Notes: generated by a model from the sequence alone, not told the origin. A stretch of 64,000 bases of DNA from Amycolatopsis regifaucium (GCF_001613935.1 NZ_LQCI01000034.1:81886-145885), one strand, 5' to 3'; shown: positions 44,735-54,185, numbered from the stretch's first letter. A program made the numbers and translations.

Positions 44735-45433
44735 TCAACCGGCGAGATTCACCAGTCCGAAGGTCGTGTAGCGGTCCGGCGTGTAGACGATCTCGCCGCC
44801 CTTGCCGGAGATCACGCGATCGCTCGTGCCCACCGGGAACAGCTGGTAGTAACCGGCGGCGCAGGACGGCAGCACACCTTCTCGGTTCTCGTAGACCGTT
44901 CCGGCCGCGCCGCCGCGCGCGGAGTCGACGACGGACTTCGCCGCGGAGGACAGCGTGGAGTAGCCGACCTTCGCCAGCTTCGAGGTGTCACCGCACGTCG
45001 GCGAAGGAGTGCCGTCGACGTCGATCACGGAGAAGGTCGCGTAGTGGTCGCCGGTGTAGAAGAACTCCCCGCCCGACCCGGTGACGATGCGGCGCGCGCC
45101 GCGGTCGGGCGAGCCCGGGGTCGGCACGGTGTACTCGTGGTAGTAGCTCGAAGCGCACTTCGGGAGGATGTTCTCCCGGTTCGAGAAGACCGTTCCGTCC
45201 TTGTCCGGGTAAGGGAACGGGCCACCCTTCTTGATGAGGTGGTAGGTCGTCGTGGCCTCGGAGGGCAGCGACGAGAGCGCCGAATGCTTGAATCCGGTGA
45301 GATCCCCACATGGGTTCTGCTGGACCGAGATGACCGTTTCCGCGGTCGTGGCCTGCGCGACAGCGATCCCACCGAAGAAGGTGACTACCAGAACGAGCAG
45401 CGTGGCGGTGATCCGCGATCGTTTGTTGGTCAT
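44735..45433 (-). CDS. Secreted RNase Sa/barnase-type protein with a degenerate second domain
   Basis: 232 aa from the ATG at 45433, where a signal peptide fits (MTNKRSRITATLLVLVVTFF... cleaved near VAQA-T). Residues about 42-139 look like RNase Sa: ALSSLPSEA, GPFPYPDKDGTVFSNRE, YYHEYTV with the general base Glu100, RGARRI, and GDHYATFS with the general acid His130. Residues about 147-231 are a second copy (VYENREGVLPSCAAGYYQLFP, PDRYTTFGL) in which those residues are Leu198 and Arg221. It is probably one active guanyl-specific RNase fused to a dead copy. No barstar gene is recognisable beside it. Confidence 0.8.
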   Translation of the reverse strand: MTNKRSRITATLLVLVVTFFGGIAVAQATTAETVISVQQNPCGDLTGFKHSALSSLPSEATTTYHLIKKGGPFPYPDKDGTVFSNRENILPKCASSYYHEYTVPTPGSPDRGARRIVTGSGGEFFYTGDHYATFSVIDVDGTPSPTCGDTSKLAKVGYSTLSSAAKSVVDSARGGAAGTVYENREGVLPSCAAGYYQLFPVGTSDRVISGKGGEIVYTPDRYTTFGLVNLAG

Positions 45434-45532
45434 TTTCGGACCGTAACTCGACCGTGTATTCACCAGAAGTCGCCGAGATGAACTCTTCACCGCCGCTCAC
45501 CGCTGACCGACCAACGGCTTCGGCCGTTCGGG

Positions 45533-46015
45533 TCAATCTCGTTCGGAGTACTTCTCCATGAGCCGTTTGAACACTACCGGCGGAACCAGGTGCTCGATGT
45601 CGCCGCCGAGCGCGGCGACCTCCTTGACCAGCGAGCTGGACACGAAGCCGTACGCCGGGTTGTTCGCCATCAGCAGCGTCTCGAGGCCGGTCAGCTCGCG
45701 GTTCATCTGCGCCATCTGGAGTTCGTAGTCGAAGTCGCTGACCGATCGCAGCCCCTTCGCGACGGCGACGATGTCGTTCTCGCGGCAGTAGTCGACCAGG
45801 AGGCCTTGCCAGGAGTCGACGCGCACATTCGGCAGCTTCGCGGTGATCTCGCGCAGCATGTCCATCCGTTCCTCGACGGTGAACAGGCCCTTCTTGCTCT
45901 TGTTCACCCCCACCGCGACGACGACCTCGTCGAAGAGCTTGGCCGCCCGTTCGATGATGTCGAGATGTCCATTGGTGGCCGGGTCGTAGGACCCGGAACA
46001 GACCGCACGCCGCAT
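45533..46015 (-). CDS. coaD: Phosphopantetheine adenylyltransferase
   Basis: 160 aa, standard length. GSYDPATNGHLDI has the TxGH nucleotidyltransferase motif; KGLRSVSDFDYELQMA and NPAYGFVSSSLVKEVA follow. Penultimate step of CoA synthesis. It follows rsmD as in many actinobacteria. Confidence 0.97.
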   Translation of the reverse strand: MRRAVCSGSYDPATNGHLDIIERAAKLFDEVVVAVGVNKSKKGLFTVEERMDMLREITAKLPNVRVDSWQGLLVDYCRENDIVAVAKGLRSVSDFDYELQMAQMNRELTGLETLLMANNPAYGFVSSSLVKEVAALGGDIEHLVPPVVFKRLMEKYSERD

Positions 46016-46068
46016 GCGCGGACGCTACCAAGGAGCAGGGGCCCCTGCGCGTTGATCCGTGCGCCGTC

Positions 46069-46623
46069 TCACACCTGATATTCCGCCCAGTAGAGGGCGG
46101 TGTCGCCGTAGCGCTTCGTCCGCGTCGGCTCGAACCCCGGCGGCCAGTCCGGTTCGCCGTCCCGCGCGGCCCGTTCGATCACCACCAGCGCGCCGTCCGC
46201 GACCCACCGGCCCGCCGCGAGCGCGGCCAAGACCTCCCCCAGGCGGGTGGAATCCACGGCGTACGGCGGATCCGCGAGGACGACGTCGAACGTTTCCGGC
46301 GCCGGCGCGGAGAGCACGGACTCGACCGCACCGGCGCGGACCGTGCCACCGAGCCCCAGCGCGGCGACGTTCCCCTTGAGCACTTCGACCGCACGCCGGT
46401 CGGACTCGACGAACAACGCGCCCGCCGCACCGCGCGACAGCGCCTCCAGCCCGAGCGCGCCCGAACCGGCGTAAAGGTCCAGGACCTGGGTCCCTTGCAG
46501 CTCGCCGGCGACTTCCAACGCGTTGAACAGCGCTTCGCGTACGCGTTCCGATGTGGGCCTCGTGCCCTTCGGAGGGACCTTCAACCGCCTGCCGCCCGCG
46601 GTCCCCGCCACGATCCTGGTCAT
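46069..46623 (-). CDS. rsmD: 16S rRNA (guanine966-N2)-methyltransferase
   Basis: 184 aa from the ATG giving MTRIVAGTAGGRRLKVP, the usual RsmD start (an ATG eight codons upstream is less likely). SAM motif DLYAGSGALGLEALSRG and catalytic DPPYAV are present. Confidence 0.95.
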   Translation of the reverse strand: MTRIVAGTAGGRRLKVPPKGTRPTSERVREALFNALEVAGELQGTQVLDLYAGSGALGLEALSRGAAGALFVESDRRAVEVLKGNVAALGLGGTVRAGAVESVLSAPAPETFDVVLADPPYAVDSTRLGEVLAALAAGRWVADGALVVIERAARDGEPDWPPGFEPTRTKRYGDTALYWAEYQV

Positions 46624-46746
46624 TGGAGCATCGTGCCTCAACGGCATCCGCCGCGGGCGTTGGACGGGACTTGGTGAACCCGCCGCTCACCTCGCGTAGA
46701 GTCGTCCTTCGCCCTCGGAGGCGATAGAAGCGTTTAGGAGCGTTGC

Positions 46747-48861
46747 GTGTCCGAACCTCGGGTCAGACGGGCCGAGATCGCCATCGAGCAAGCCCATGTG
46801 GACAGGGTCTACACCCGGCTCGCCGAATTGCGTGCCCAGGCTGAGGCCATGCGTACCAAGGGCTATGAGATCGGTCATGGCGCGGGTCGTGAAGCCATCT
46901 TCGAACAGGCGTCGATGCTGTTCGAGCGCGACATGATGGTCTATCACGCCAACCAGACCCTCCAGACCCTCGACGCGGAGTACGAGGGCCTGGTGTTCGG
47001 CAGGCTCGACCATCTCGACAACGACCACATCTACGTCGGCCGTCTCGGCATCCGCGACGCCGAGTTCGACAACCTCGTCACCGACTGGCGCGCGCCCGCG
47101 GCGGCGGCGTTCTACCAGGCGACCGCCGAGGAGCCGATGGACGTCGTCCGGCGCCGGGTGATCCGGTGCTCGGGGCAGAACGTGCTCGACGTCGACGACG
47201 ACGTCCTGATCGCCGACGCGGTCCCCGAGGACATGCAGATCGTCGGCGAAGGCGCGCTGATGGCCGCGCTCGGGCGCTCGCGTGGCGAGAAGATGCGCGA
47301 CATCGTCGCCACCATCCAGAAGGAGCAGGACGAGGTCATCCGGGCGCCGTGGCGCGGGGTCACGGAGATCACCGGCGGCCCCGGCACCGGGAAGACCGCG
47401 GTCGCGCTGCACCGCGCGGCGTACCTGCTCTACCGCCACCGCCGTCAGCTCGGCGGCGCGGGCGTCCTGGTGATCGGCCCGTCCGGGGTGTTCACCAGCT
47501 ACATCTCGCGGGTGCTGCCGTCGATGGGTGAGACGAACGTCGAACTGCGCGCGCTCGGCGAGGTCCTCGACGGCCTCGAAGCGACCCGTCAGGACCCGGC
47601 CCCGCTGGCCGCGATCAAGGGATCGCTGCGGATGCGCAAGATCCTGCTGCGCGCGCTGCGGGACACGCCGGAAGACGCGCCGGAGGACATGAAGATCGTC
47701 TACCGCGGCGAGGTGCTGCGGCTCAACGCGCGCGAGCTCGACAAGGTGCGCCGCAAGGTGCACACCGCGGGCGGTCCGCCGAACCGGTCGCGGATCCGCG
47801 CCGCCGAGCTGCTGCTCGACGCGCTCGCCGCGAAGGCCGACCAGCACGCGAAGGACGACGGCCGTCAGATCGACAAGGCCGAACTGATCACCGAACTCGG
47901 CGAGCGCATCGAATTCCACCGGTTCCTGGTGGTCTGGTGGCCGACCCTGTACCCGGCGCAGATCCTGCGCTGGCTCGGTGTGGAGAAGCGGCTCGCCGCC
48001 GCGGCGAAGGGTCTGCTCAACCGGACCGAGATCAGCATGCTCGCGGCCGACTTCGCCGACCGTTCGCGCGGCTGGACCATCGCGGACGTCGCACTCCTCG
48101 ACGAGCTGCGCGTCCTGCTCGGCGAGCCGCCGAAGCGACGCAAGGGCAGGCAGAGCATCGAGGTCAACCCGGACCGCGGCGGCGCTCCGACCAGGCCCGA
48201 ACACTACGACGAGTACTCGCATGTGGTCGTCGACGAGTCCCAGGACCTTTCGCCGATGCAGTGGCGGATGGTCGGACGGCGCGGCAAGTACGCGAGTTGG
48301 ACCGTGGTCGGCGACCCGGTGCAGAGCTCGTGGCCGGATCCGGCCGAGGCCGCGCTGGCGCGGGACCAGGCCTTCGGGCTCAAGACGACGCGGCGCCGGT
48401 TCACCCTGCGCACCAACTACCGGAACTCGGCGGAGATCTTCGACCTGGCCGCGAAGGTCGTCGCCGGGCACGCGGAGGCCGACGAGCTTCCGCGCGCGGT
48501 GCGGCAGACCGGCATCACGCCGGAGGTCCGGCCGGTCGAGGCCGCCGGGCTGGAGGCGGCGACGCAGGCCGCGGTGAAGGAACTCCTGGGTGCCGTCGAA
48601 GGCACCGTCGGCGTGATCACCGCCATGGACCGGGTGCCCGAGGTCGAGGGCTGGCTCGCCGAACTCCTCGACGAGCGGCTCAAGGTCGTCGGCAGCCTCG
48701 ACTCCAAGGGCCTCGAGTACGACGCCGTCGTCCTGGTGGAGCCGAACGACCTCATCACGGAGTCGACGACCGGTCGTCGCGTGCTGTACGTGGCCCTGAC
48801 GCGGGCGACCCAGCAGCTGACGGTGCTCGCCTCGAACCCCGACTGGATCCCGGCGGCCTGA
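46747..48861 (+). CDS. helD: HelD-type superfamily 1 helicase (RNA polymerase-associated)
   Basis: 704 aa, GTG start with AGGAG 7 bases upstream. N-terminal ~70 residues form the HelD arm (coiled coil), and Walker A GGPGTGKTAVALHR is near residue 210. Helicase motifs II (VVVDESQDLSPMQW), III (VGDPVQS), IV (LRTNYRNSAEI) and VI (LYVALTRATQQL) follow. HelD removes RNA polymerase from DNA and in some actinomycetes confers rifampicin tolerance. No rifamycin-associated element is seen upstream. Confidence 0.85.
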   Translation: MSEPRVRRAEIAIEQAHVDRVYTRLAELRAQAEAMRTKGYEIGHGAGREAIFEQASMLFERDMMVYHANQTLQTLDAEYEGLVFGRLDHLDNDHIYVGRLGIRDAEFDNLVTDWRAPAAAAFYQATAEEPMDVVRRRVIRCSGQNVLDVDDDVLIADAVPEDMQIVGEGALMAALGRSRGEKMRDIVATIQKEQDEVIRAPWRGVTEITGGPGTGKTAVALHRAAYLLYRHRRQLGGAGVLVIGPSGVFTSYISRVLPSMGETNVELRALGEVLDGLEATRQDPAPLAAIKGSLRMRKILLRALRDTPEDAPEDMKIVYRGEVLRLNARELDKVRRKVHTAGGPPNRSRIRAAELLLDALAAKADQHAKDDGRQIDKAELITELGERIEFHRFLVVWWPTLYPAQILRWLGVEKRLAAAAKGLLNRTEISMLAADFADRSRGWTIADVALLDELRVLLGEPPKRRKGRQSIEVNPDRGGAPTRPEHYDEYSHVVVDESQDLSPMQWRMVGRRGKYASWTVVGDPVQSSWPDPAEAALARDQAFGLKTTRRRFTLRTNYRNSAEIFDLAAKVVAGHAEADELPRAVRQTGITPEVRPVEAAGLEAATQAAVKELLGAVEGTVGVITAMDRVPEVEGWLAELLDERLKVVGSLDSKGLEYDAVVLVEPNDLITESTTGRRVLYVALTRATQQLTVLASNPDWIPAA

Positions 48862-48868
48862 CCACCCT

Positions 48869-48932
48869 CGCGTTCAGTCCTCTGGATGCGGTACTTGCAC
48901 GCGCAACTACCGCATCCAGAGGACTGAACGCG
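48869..48932. repeat. Dispersed palindromic element, copy A4
   Basis: Two 28-base arms (48869-48896 and 48905-48932) pair with one mismatch across an 8-base loop. Compared with copy A2, left-arm TTTCGT reads TTCAGT, and the right arm changes in step (ACGAAA to ACTGAA), keeping the pairs. Starts 7 bases after the helD stop. Confidence 0.9.
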
Positions 48933-48954
48933 GGCGGGTGCGGGCGTGAAAAAG

Positions 48955-49004
48955 CTGAAGGGCTCCTTCAGGGCACTGGTGAATGTCCTGAAGGAGCCCT
49001 TCAG
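48955..49004. repeat. Perfect 18-bp hairpin, GAAGG type (B5)
   Basis: CTGAAGGGCTCCTTCAGG and its exact complement around a 14-base loop. It follows copy A4 within 22 bases, in the convergent gap between helD and the nSTAND gene. Confidence 0.85.
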
Positions 49005-49063
49005 ACCCCCGGTGAGTGAACGATGTGGGGACGCATCGCACGTCCAGGGGTATTTCTAGCGCC

Positions 49064-49120
49064 AATTCGTTGTTCGGTGTCACGGCGTCGTCACCGAACA
49101 ACAACGCCGAACAACGAATT
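49064..49120. repeat. Hairpin with competing alternative stem
   Basis: AATTCGTTGTTCGG (49064-49077) pairs perfectly with CCGAACAACGAATT (49107-49120). Inside the loop a second segment CACCGAACAAC (49092-49102) can instead pair with GTTGTTCGGTG (49069-49079). It ends 9 bases before the nSTAND stop. Mutually exclusive stems suggest more than a simple terminator, or leftover of a duplication. Confidence 0.65.
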
Positions 49121-49128
49121 CGCGGTGG

Positions 49129-52100
49129 TCACGGGCACGGCGGCCGGTAATCGAGCCCCGGCAGGTGTTGTTCCCACTCCGCGGGCGTGATCCGCGGGTG
49201 GACGGTCGCGCAGATCCGTTCGGCGGCCTGTTCGGGGCTGGTTTCCCACAACCGCACGCTCCCATCGGCGACGGAGCCCGCGAGCGTGTGCCCGTCCGGC
49301 GCGAACGTCACCGCGTTGACCCGGTCGACATCGTCGGTCAGGACCGCCGATTCACGGACGACCCCGGGATCGGAGACATCCCATAGTCGCACGGACCGGT
49401 CGTAGCTGCCGGTCGCGAAGGTTTTCAGGTCCACACTGAACGACACCGAGACGACGTTGTCCGTGTGCCCGGTCAGCAGCGCGGCCTCGCGAGGAGCCGC
49501 CGGGTCCCGCACGTCCCAGATCCGCGCGGTGCGGTCGGCGCTGCCGGTGGCGACGCGTTTGCCGTCGGGGCTGTAGGCCACCGAGAACACCGTGTCGGAG
49601 TGTCCCTTCAGCACCGAAAGCTGCTTCGGCGCCTTCACGACGGAGATGTCCCACAGCCTCGCGGTGTGATCCCAGCCGCCGCTCAGCAGGGTGCGGCCGT
49701 CCGGGCCGAACGCGAGCGAATGGACGTCGTCCTCGTGTCCGGTGAGGGTCGCGAGTGCGACGGGTCGCCGGAGGTCGGCCACGTCCCACAGTTTCACCGT
49801 GTGCCCGGTGCCCGCGGTCGCGAGCGTCCGGCCGTCCGGACTGAACGCGACCGGGTCGATCTCGTCCTCCGGCCGGTCGAAGACACCGGCGTCGACAGGT
49901 TCGCGCGGATCACCGACGTCGATCAGCCGCATCGTGTGGTCCCAGGCACCGGCGGCGAGCGCCCGGCCGTCGGGGCTGAACGCGAGACCGCAGACCCCCT
50001 GGCCGAAACCCGTGACCTTGCTCAGCTCGCGCGGATTCCGGTGGTCGGAGACGTCGACCAGGCGCACCACGCCGTCCTGGCTGCCGGTGGCCAGCAGTTT
50101 CCCGTCTGCGCTGAACACCGCCCGGCAGGCCGACCTCGCCGGACCACTGATCGCGGGGCCCGGCAGATCCCACAGCCGCACCGTCTGATCGTCGCTCGCG
50201 GTCACCAGCGTGCGGCCGTCGCGGGAGAACACCGACCAGACCACGGCGGCGGTGTGCCCGGTGAGCGGCAGTTTCTCGCGTGGCTTCTGCGGATCGGCGA
50301 CGTCCCACAACCGCACGTTGCGGTCGAAACCGGTCGTGGCCAGCTCCGTCCCGTCGGGACTGAACGCCACGGACCGCACGATGCTCTTGTGCGCGGCCAT
50401 CGTCCCCAGCGGCTGCGGCGCCATCGGGTCGGCGATGTTCCACAGGCGCGACGTCTGGTCCGCGCTCGCGGTGGCGAGCACGCGGCCGTCCGGGCTGAAC
50501 GCCGCGGCGTGGACGATGCCGGTGTGCCCGGTCGCCACCCCGAGCGGCCTGGCCTTGAGCGGCTCGGCGACGTCCCACAGCCGCACGGTCTTGTCGGCGC
50601 CGGTCGAGGCGAGCGTTCGTCCGTCCGGCGCGTACGCGAGGCCGTTGATGTTGCCGGTGTGCCCGGGGAGGGTGGCCACGAGCACCGGCTTCGCGAGGTC
50701 CCGGACGTCGAACAGGCGGACCGTGCCGTCGCCGTCCGCGGTGGCGAGCACCGGCGCCACCGGGCTGAACACGACCGCGTTGACCCGGCTCGGATGGTCC
50801 CCGATCACCACCCCCGGTCCGGGTTTCGCCGGATCGGCGACGTTCCACAGGCGCGCGGTCTTGTCCCAGCCCGCCGTCGCGACGGCGTGGCCGTCACCGC
50901 TGAACGCCACCGAATTGACGTTGGCGGTGTGCCCGGACAGCGTGGCCAGTTCGACCGGACGATGGGGATCCCTGAGCGACCACAGCTTGGCCGTCTGGTC
51001 CCAGCTGCCGGTCACCAGCACCTGACCGTCACCGCGCAGGGCGGCGGAGTTGACCCGGTGGCCGTGCCCGGCGACGCGGGTCGAGTACGGCGACTCGAGC
51101 ATGCCGAGCACGCTGCCGCGGGTGTCCACACTCGGATCGACGCGGTAGGCCGCCAGCGCGAGCTGCGCGGCCAGCGCCGGATTCGTCGCCCGCATCGCGA
51201 TGGCCTGTCCGGCGACCTTCTGCGCGAGCGCGCTGTTGCGCTGACTGGTCGCGGTCTGCTCGGCACGGACGGCGTACACCATCGCGGCCGTCGCCAGCAC
51301 CAGCAGCACGGCCAGGAGCGCGACCAGCTGGCGCAGCCGCCGGGTGCGGCGCCGCGCGATGGCCTGTTCGTGGTTCTCGATGGCCACGCTCGCGTCGAGG
51401 AACCGGCGTTCGCGCTGGGAAAGAGCGCTTTCGTGCTCGGCAGCCCATTCCATCGCGATGGCCAGCCGCGCACCGCGGTAGAGCCAGCCGTCGTCGCGGC
51501 CGACCGATTCCCAGGCGTCGGTGGCCTCGGTGAGCTGGCGGTGCACGCGCAGGCCCTCGCGATCCTCGGCGAGCCACTCGCGCAGGCGCGGCCAGCCGCG
51601 GATCAGTGCCTCGTGCGCGATCTCGATGCCGTTGTCGTCGAGGGTGACCAGCCGCGACGACGCCAGCCTGTCCAGCACGACGGCGACGTCCGGATCGTCG
51701 GCGTCCACCTCGTCGCGGGTGATGCGGCGCTTGGTGTCCTCGGTGCCTTCGCCGAGCGCGGTCATCCGCAGGAAGATCTGGTTCGCCAGGCGCTGCTGAC
51801 GTTCGCTCAGCGAGGTGAAGGTGTGTTCGGACGTCTGCGCGACCGAGCGCTCGATGCCGCCGGTGGATTCGTAGCCGGTGAGGGTGAGGGTGTTGCCGTG
51901 ACGGCGGCGCCAGGTCTCCAGCAACGCGTGCGAGAGCAGCGGCAGCACGCCGGGCTGTCCGGTCGCGTCGGCGACGAGGCGGGAGACCAGCGCGTTCTCG
52001 ACCCGGTACCCGGCGTCGATCGCCGGCCGCGAGATGGCCTGCCGCAGCTCCTCGGTGCTCATCGGGCCGACGAGGATCTGCGCGTCCTGCATGGCCTCGA

Positions 52101-52944
52101 CCAGGTCGGGATGCCGCGCGCAATGCGTGTAGAAGTCGGTGCGGATGCCGAGGACGACCCTGGTCCGGCTCTCCGGCTCCGTCGTCGCGGTGACGAGCGC
52201 GGACAGGAAGGCCGCCCGCTCGTCGGCGTCCTGGCAGAGCGTGAAGACCTCTTCGAACTGGTCGACGACCAGCACGACGTCGCCATCGCGGTCGGCGACC
52301 AGCTGACGGGCGGCGAGACCGAGGTTGCGCGGATGCTCGGTGAACTCGGCGAGCAGGCCGCCGGGCGCGAGTCCGAGCGCGGCGCCGTACTGGACGGCGC
52401 ACTCCTGCAGCGGACGCGAGCCGGGGGTCATCAGCAGCGTGACGGAGTCCTCGGCGACGGCGGGCAGCAGACCCGCCCGGAGCAACGACGACTTACCGGA
52501 ACCGGAAGCGCCCAGAACCGCCAGAAATCGTTGTCCCGATAGCCGGGTGACGAGTTTTTCGACAAGTCGTTCACGACCGAAGAATCGGCTCGCGTCGGCG
52601 GGTCCGAATGCGGTCAAGCCGATATAAGGGGCCGATTCCCCATTGCCCGGGGCAACCGGTGAATCGCTGACTCCACGGCGCGTCCGCTCGGTCACGTCGT
52701 GCCAGCGGGCCTCCCACTCCGCCTCGGGCCCGTCGCACGCCCGGACATAGGCCAAGGTCACCGCCAAGCTGGGCATCTTCTTCCCGCCGGCGGCTTCGGA
52801 CAGGGTGCCCGCGGAGTAGTGGGCACGCCTGCCCAGCTCGCGGTACGTCGGGTTTCCGGCTTTCTCCCGCAATCGCCGGAGATCGGCGGCGAACTCCAGC
52901 AACGGATCGTCCCCGGGGTCCAAAGGTCGCTCCGGACGCGGCAC
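49129..52944 (-). CDS. XRE-HTH / nSTAND1 NTPase / WD40 giant regulator
   Basis: 1271 aa from the GTG at 52944 (AAGGATT upstream). An N-terminal XRE-like HTH (about 15-70, TYRELGRRAHYSAGTLSEAAGG) is followed by the nSTAND1 lead-in PYIGLTAFGPADASRFFGRE, then Walker A GASGSGKSS (145-153) and Walker B VVLVVDQFEEVF (about 224-235). One TM helix lies at about 538-559. Fourteen WD40 repeats (about 620-1240, each ending LWDV-like) would give two seven-bladed propellers. STAND proteins are switch ATPases used in signalling and in anti-phage immunity; the ligand is unknown. Confidence 0.88.
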   Translation of the reverse strand: MPRPERPLDPGDDPLLEFAADLRRLREKAGNPTYRELGRRAHYSAGTLSEAAGGKKMPSLAVTLAYVRACDGPEAEWEARWHDVTERTRRGVSDSPVAPGNGESAPYIGLTAFGPADASRFFGRERLVEKLVTRLSGQRFLAVLGASGSGKSSLLRAGLLPAVAEDSVTLLMTPGSRPLQECAVQYGAALGLAPGGLLAEFTEHPRNLGLAARQLVADRDGDVVLVVDQFEEVFTLCQDADERAAFLSALVTATTEPESRTRVVLGIRTDFYTHCARHPDLVEAMQDAQILVGPMSTEELRQAISRPAIDAGYRVENALVSRLVADATGQPGVLPLLSHALLETWRRRHGNTLTLTGYESTGGIERSVAQTSEHTFTSLSERQQRLANQIFLRMTALGEGTEDTKRRITRDEVDADDPDVAVVLDRLASSRLVTLDDNGIEIAHEALIRGWPRLREWLAEDREGLRVHRQLTEATDAWESVGRDDGWLYRGARLAIAMEWAAEHESALSQRERRFLDASVAIENHEQAIARRRTRRLRQLVALLAVLLVLATAAMVYAVRAEQTATSQRNSALAQKVAGQAIAMRATNPALAAQLALAAYRVDPSVDTRGSVLGMLESPYSTRVAGHGHRVNSAALRGDGQVLVTGSWDQTAKLWSLRDPHRPVELATLSGHTANVNSVAFSGDGHAVATAGWDKTARLWNVADPAKPGPGVVIGDHPSRVNAVVFSPVAPVLATADGDGTVRLFDVRDLAKPVLVATLPGHTGNINGLAYAPDGRTLASTGADKTVRLWDVAEPLKARPLGVATGHTGIVHAAAFSPDGRVLATASADQTSRLWNIADPMAPQPLGTMAAHKSIVRSVAFSPDGTELATTGFDRNVRLWDVADPQKPREKLPLTGHTAAVVWSVFSRDGRTLVTASDDQTVRLWDLPGPAISGPARSACRAVFSADGKLLATGSQDGVVRLVDVSDHRNPRELSKVTGFGQGVCGLAFSPDGRALAAGAWDHTMRLIDVGDPREPVDAGVFDRPEDEIDPVAFSPDGRTLATAGTGHTVKLWDVADLRRPVALATLTGHEDDVHSLAFGPDGRTLLSGGWDHTARLWDISVVKAPKQLSVLKGHSDTVFSVAYSPDGKRVATGSADRTARIWDVRDPAAPREAALLTGHTDNVVSVSFSVDLKTFATGSYDRSVRLWDVSDPGVVRESAVLTDDVDRVNAVTFAPDGHTLAGSVADGSVRLWETSPEQAAERICATVHPRITPAEWEQHLPGLDYRPPCP

Positions 52945-53116
52945 CCTTAATCCTTTCTTTTCAGTGGTTTTCCCACAGCCGTATAAGGGGCAACCGTACC
53001 GGGAAACGGCGGAAGTCCGCCGGGTACGGGTTCCCTCGCGCCGGTTAATTTCGATCGTTTGACAGGTGTCCGGAGTCACGGGAAGGGATCAAGGGCCGGA
53101 CGCGTTGTACCGATGC

Positions 53117-54112
53117 GTGACCTCCTTGCCTGACATCCCGCTGTCCGTACTCGACCTCTCGCCCGTCGTGGCCGGGGGCGGCGTTGGCGAATCGCTGCGC
53201 AACACCCTCGACCTCGCCCGCCGGACCGAGGCGCTCGGCTACCACCGCTACTGGCTCGCCGAGCACCACAACATGCCCGGTATCGCGAGCTCCGCGACCG
53301 CGGTGATGATCGGCCAGGTCGCGGCCGCCACCGAACGCATCCGGGTCGGCTCCGGCGGGGTCATGTTGCCGAACCACGCGCCGCTGGTGGTGGCCGAGCA
53401 GTTCGGCACCCTGGAGGCGTTCCACCCCGGCCGGATCGACCTCGGCATCGGCCGCGCGCCCGGCACCGACCAGCGGACCGCGCTGGCGCTGCGCGGCCCC
53501 GGCGGGCTCACCGCGGAGAACTTCCCCCAGCAGTTCGCGGAGCTGCTCGCCTACTTCGAGCACTCCGACCAGCGCGCGGTCAACGCCGTGACCGCCGAGG
53601 GCAACAAGCCGCCGGTGTGGCTGCTCGGGTCGAGCGGCTTCAGCGCGCGGATGGCGGGCGAACTGGGCCTGCCGTTCTCGTTCGCGCACCACTTCAGCGC
53701 CGAGAACACGCTTCCCGCCGTGGCGCTCTACCGCGACTCGTTCACCCCGTCGGACGTGCTGGACGAGCCGTACGTGATGCTGGGCGTGTCCGTGGTGGCC
53801 GCCGAGACCGACGAGCGGGCCCAGTACCTGGCCGCCCCGAGCGGCCTGACGTTCCTCAGCCTCCGCAAGGGCCGCCCGATCCCGCTGCCGACGCCGGAGG
53901 AGGCCGCGGCCTACCCGTACACCGACATCGAGCGCGTGTTCATCGAGGACCGGGCTGCGAGCAGCATCATCGGGTCGCCCGAGACGGTCCACAAGGGACT
54001 CGAAACCCTGCTGGCCGACACGGGCGCGAACGAGCTGATGATCACGACCATGGTGTACGACCAGGCCGACCGGGTGCGGTCGTACGAATTGGTGGCCGAA
54101 CTGGCTCGCTGA
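53117..54112 (+). CDS. LLM-class flavin-dependent oxidoreductase (MsnO8 type)
   Basis: 331 aa from a GTG giving VTSLPDIPLSVLDLSPV; no clear RBS, so it may be leaderless (the divergent giant gene starts 172 bases away). The luciferase-like barrel shows YWLAEHHNMPG and the GRIDLGIGRAPGTDQ phosphate loop. Cofactor FMN with an unknown substrate. Single-component 'MsnO8' subgroup from the LSVLDL start. Confidence 0.8.
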   Translation: MTSLPDIPLSVLDLSPVVAGGGVGESLRNTLDLARRTEALGYHRYWLAEHHNMPGIASSATAVMIGQVAAATERIRVGSGGVMLPNHAPLVVAEQFGTLEAFHPGRIDLGIGRAPGTDQRTALALRGPGGLTAENFPQQFAELLAYFEHSDQRAVNAVTAEGNKPPVWLLGSSGFSARMAGELGLPFSFAHHFSAENTLPAVALYRDSFTPSDVLDEPYVMLGVSVVAAETDERAQYLAAPSGLTFLSLRKGRPIPLPTPEEAAAYPYTDIERVFIEDRAASSIIGSPETVHKGLETLLADTGANELMITTMVYDQADRVRSYELVAELAR

Positions 54113-54134
54113 GGCGACCCTGTCCCGTGCGTGT

Positions 54135-54185
54135 CCGTGAAGGCCTCCTTCCCTACGCTCAAGGTAGGGAAGGAGGCCTTCACGG
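54135..54185. repeat. Perfect 22-bp hairpin, GTGAAGGCC type (B3)
   Basis: CCGTGAAGGCCTCCTTCCCTAC faces its exact complement across a 7-base loop, 22 bases after the oxidoreductase stop. The core GTGAAGGCCTCCTTCC recurs in B2. Acts at least as terminator. Confidence 0.85.

Noticed and set aside
49465..52542. 1025-codon plus-strand frame opposite the WD40 gene
   Set aside because: Repeats of the WD40 coding strand create an apparently repetitive antisense product; no start signal or domain.
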